Part shown: positions 62,193 through 64,000 of the stretch, piece by piece
Layout: every line of letters starts with the position of its first letter
Numbering within the stretch: position 1 is the first letter of the stretch
DNA from: Terribacillus aidingensis
GTDB lineage: Bacteria; Bacillota; Bacilli; Bacillales; Amphibacillaceae
Direction: 5' to 3'
Assembly: GCF_040703035.1 (NCBI RefSeq)
Contig: NZ_CP159996.1
Coordinates: 3,382,001 to 3,446,000, forward strand
Length of the DNA stretch: 64,000 bases
Notes under the pieces: generated by a model
What the model was told of the DNA's origin: nothing
The model's input: the letters and a program-made list of their open reading frames with translations, nothing else
Databases searched by the model: none
Position numbers and translations under genes: made by a program

Positions 62193-62300
62193 ACAACCTT
62201 ACAACGGGTTAGCACTACATACTACATACCTCATTAGCCACTAATGAGACGAACCTCAAAATCGGCTGCATCGCGATAAGCATGCAGTCGATTTTTCTTT
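62193..62300 (+). ncRNA. Candidate small RNA or leader RNA
   Basis: A perfect TATAAT (62181-62186) is followed by about 108 nt with no ribosome site. It contains a perfect hairpin CTCATTAG-CCA-CTAATGAG (62230-62248) and ends in an intrinsic terminator (AAATCG-G-CTGCAT pairing with ATGCAG-T-CGATTT, then T run). The -35 (TTTATT) is weak. It does not match a riboswitch class I know. It could be a free sRNA or an attenuated leader for the 27-residue ORF and PHP gene. Confidence 0.5.
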
Positions 62301-62449
62301 TCCACACTTTTTACACAATTTTTCTACCGAATCAAGAAGAAGTACAAGATTCCTGCGTGCTATGATTATTCCAAGATCAAATCAGGTTATAAACACAACG
62401 AAACGGGTAAACAAAAAACAATTCAATCTACGGAAAGGACAGGAACACC

Positions 62450-62533
62450 ATGAAAAATAGTCACTTCAATGCGATTCTCGCAGCAACACTTTTAATCAGC
62501 AGCATCGGCGGTTACTTGCACTCTATCTTCTAA
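62450..62533 (+). CDS. 27-residue hydrophobic peptide
   Basis: ATG 62450 with AAAGGACAGGA upstream encodes MKNSHFNAILAATLLISSIG and seven more residues ending SIF, a short basic start and a single hydrophobic helix. A terminator follows at 62549-62582, so it may be its own transcript. The family is not recognised. Confidence 0.4.
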   Translation: MKNSHFNAILAATLLISSIGGYLHSIF

Positions 62534-62548
62534 TCCTATATCCCTGGC

Positions 62549-62582
62549 AAGCTCTTCCTTATAAAGGCGGAGCTTTTTTTAT
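62549..62582 (+). terminator. Terminator after the 27-residue ORF
   Basis: AAGCTC and GAGCTT with internal TTCCTT/AAGG pairing, followed by eight T. Confidence 0.7.
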
Positions 62583-62686
62583 TATTTCAGAAGTTCAGCT
62601 TTAGGGCAGGTTGTGAAATCTCCTCTTGGAACATCCTGCAGAATATGTCACACTATTTTTAACTTAACCGTTAGGAGTTGGACGTT

Positions 62687-63502
62687 TTGTTGACAGATTA
62701 TCATGTACATATGGCTGAAACTGGCTCGTTCACTTTGGACTATATCCGCCAATATCTCAGTGCGGCGAAAGAAAAAGGGATTGAGGAATTCGGGATTTCG
62801 GAGCATGCTTACTTCTTTCAAGAAACAAACAAAATCCTATCCAACCCGTGGGTAGAAAACCGCCGGACACTTCACTTTCAGGATTATCTCGCTTTTTTCA
62901 AAGAAATCAAACAAGCTGAACTTCCTGTCAAAATGGGAATCGAGATGGATTACACACCTGGTAAAGAAGCCGAAATGGCAGAATTCCTCGATCAGCATCC
63001 TTTCGACTACGTCATCGGGTCCGTCCACTGGATTCGTGAGTGGGGAATCGATCTGGATATTTATAAAGAAGAATATGAAAAACGGGATCTGAAGCAGGCG
63101 TACCGTGATTATTATGACCAAATCATCACACTTGCTCAGTCCAAGTTATTCAGCTTTGTCGGCCATATTGATCTGATTAAGATTTTCGGCTATAAACCAG
63201 GCGATCAAGCCTTTGTCGAAGGAGAATATGATCGAGTTGTCAAAGCGCTCTCAGAAAATGACACATGTATTGAAATCAGCACAGCTGGTCTGAGGAAGCC
63301 AGTCGGGGAAATATATCCCGATCCCGTACTATTGCAGAAATGCTATGATGCTGGTGTCGGCATCGTGATAAACTCCGATGCACACGCACCAAAGCATGTA
63401 GGCTATGCATACCAACAGGCAATTGAGCTTGCCAAACAGGTCGGCTATACTGAGATTCAAACATTCGAAAAGCGCCAGCGCAAAGCAATGCCGCTAGGCT
63501 GA
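62687..63502 (+). CDS. PHP-domain histidinol-phosphatase family protein
   Basis: A 271-residue metal-dependent phosphoesterase of the PHP fold (HisJ-like). Metal ligands are visible in TDYHVHMAETG, FGISEHAYFF, GIEMDY, VIGSVHWI, VGHIDLIKIF and INSDAHAPKHVG. Such enzymes dephosphorylate histidinol phosphate, but no his genes are near, so another phosphoester is possible. AGGAG (62673-62677) lies 9 bases before TTG 62687-62689; the frame opens at 62678, directly at the ribosome site, which is too close. Confidence 0.85.
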   Translation: MLTDYHVHMAETGSFTLDYIRQYLSAAKEKGIEEFGISEHAYFFQETNKILSNPWVENRRTLHFQDYLAFFKEIKQAELPVKMGIEMDYTPGKEAEMAEFLDQHPFDYVIGSVHWIREWGIDLDIYKEEYEKRDLKQAYRDYYDQIITLAQSKLFSFVGHIDLIKIFGYKPGDQAFVEGEYDRVVKALSENDTCIEISTAGLRKPVGEIYPDPVLLQKCYDAGVGIVINSDAHAPKHVGYAYQQAIELAKQVGYTEIQTFEKRQRKAMPLG

Positions 63503-63542
63503 ACAATCACATAACTACTCTTTATTTGGAGACACTATCCAG

Positions 63543-63576
63543 AGGAGCTGCAGATTGCTGCAAGCTCCTTTCTTTT
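63543..63576 (+). terminator. Terminator of the PHP gene
   Basis: AGGAGCT and AGCTCCT with inner CAG/CTG pairing, followed by a T-rich tract. Confidence 0.75.
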
Positions 63577-63707
63577 ATGATAAAACCCTTACATGTCAGA
63601 ATACTTTTTCTAGTTTCTATTTGCAGGCACATTTCCTATAATGAACTACATATCTTCATTACTACACTAAAGGAATGCAGTATGCTGCGTCGATAAGGAG
63701 TGACATC

Positions 63708-64000
63708 ATGAATCAACCAGAGAACACAGCATTAAAGAAGGAAATCGGACTATTTCTAGGTTTATCCATCGTAGTAGGGACCATCATCGGCTCTGGAGTA
63801 TTTATGAAGCCAGGCCCTGTGCTGAGTCATGCTGGCAGTTCTGAAATTGCCATGCTCGCTTGGTTAATCGGCGGACTGCTGACACTCGCTGGCGGTCTGA
63901 CCATTGCTGAAGTAGGTGTACAAATTCCTAAGACTGGCGGTTTGTACGCATACTTAGAAGAAACGTATGGAGAGCTATGGGGCTTCTTATGCGGCTGGGT
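63708..64000 (+). CDS. APC-family amino-acid permease, N-terminal part
   Basis: ATG 63708 preceded by AAGGAG begins MNQPENTALKKEIGLFLGLS, then IVVGTIIGSGVFMKPGPVLS, typical of the L-type/SteT-like APC exchangers (serine/threonine or related). About 97 codons and three membrane segments are visible, up to LEETYGELWGFLCGWV, before the window ends. Substrate not assignable from the fragment. Confidence 0.85.
   Translation, partial: MNQPENTALKKEIGLFLGLSIVVGTIIGSGVFMKPGPVLSHAGSSEIAMLAWLIGGLLTLAGGLTIAEVGVQIPKTGGLYAYLEETYGELWGFLCGW

Overview
The window is 64 kb of a low- to mid-GC Gram-positive chromosome from the family Bacillaceae. The strongest taxonomic evidence is the gene block walRKHIJ-htrA, purA, dnaC, rplI, gdpP, yybS in the Bacillus order, together with AGGAGG-type ribosome binding sites, T-box RNA control, PurR-type boxes, LOV-STAS YtvA, YhgE/YhgD, YclHIJK-like and InhA-type genes. 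A moderately halotolerant relative such as Terribacillus or Oceanobacillus would fit, but the species is inference. No rRNA, tRNA, CRISPR array, transposase or phage gene was seen.

Region by region. 1-4.0 kb: a PadR regulator coupled to a HAAS-domain gene, a DUF975 membrane protein, an oxidoreductase, a secreted RsiV-like protein and an ASCH protein. 4.0-7.3 kb: a compact three-gene lactococcin-972-type bacteriocin locus (precursor, DUF1430 multi-pass protein, ABC ATPase). 7.5-9.3 kb: a PP2C-like phosphatase and a HIT hydrolase behind a T-box leader that I read as leucine-specific, plus a small PH-domain protein. 9.6-15.4 kb: lipoprotein, FusB-like EF-G-binding protein, esterase and the proline operon proI-proB-proA. 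15.5-21.4 kb: PepSY and YtkA/FixH-like lipoprotein pair, an FtsW/RodA-family protein, a MATE exporter and an SOS-boxed Y-family polymerase. 21.4-26.5 kb: a sugar region with two LacI regulators, a HAD phosphatase, a GH4 phospho-glycosidase and a small membrane ORF. 26.5-30.8 kb: two NUDIX proteins, a Lin0512 protein and a large secreted M6 metalloprotease. 30.8-35.3 kb: a two-component system divergent from an ABC exporter, with 11-bp phased repeats between them. 35.3-44.4 kb: amino-acid permease, SatP-type acetate transporter, amidase, LysP-like permease, DUF4190 protein, MecA-type penicillin-binding protein and ManA. 44.5-48.4 kb: LOV-STAS photoreceptor and yhgD/yhgE. 48.4-61.9 kb: the essential WalRK locus, purA, dnaC, rplI, gdpP and yybS, all leftward. 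62-64 kb: a candidate small RNA, a tiny ORF, a PHP phosphatase and the start of another permease.

How it works together: the leftward core block joins cell-wall homeostasis (WalRK), envelope proteolysis (HtrA), replication (DnaC), translation (L9) and c-di-AMP turnover (GdpP). The rest is accessory nutrient uptake, envelope stress and secreted functions. The least expected signals are the T-box in front of HIT/PP2C genes, the bacteriocin locus, a dense DnaA-box cluster between htrA and yhgE, and several leader terminators. Start codons were adjusted wherever a ribosome binding site clearly favoured an internal start; those choices are stated in the entries.
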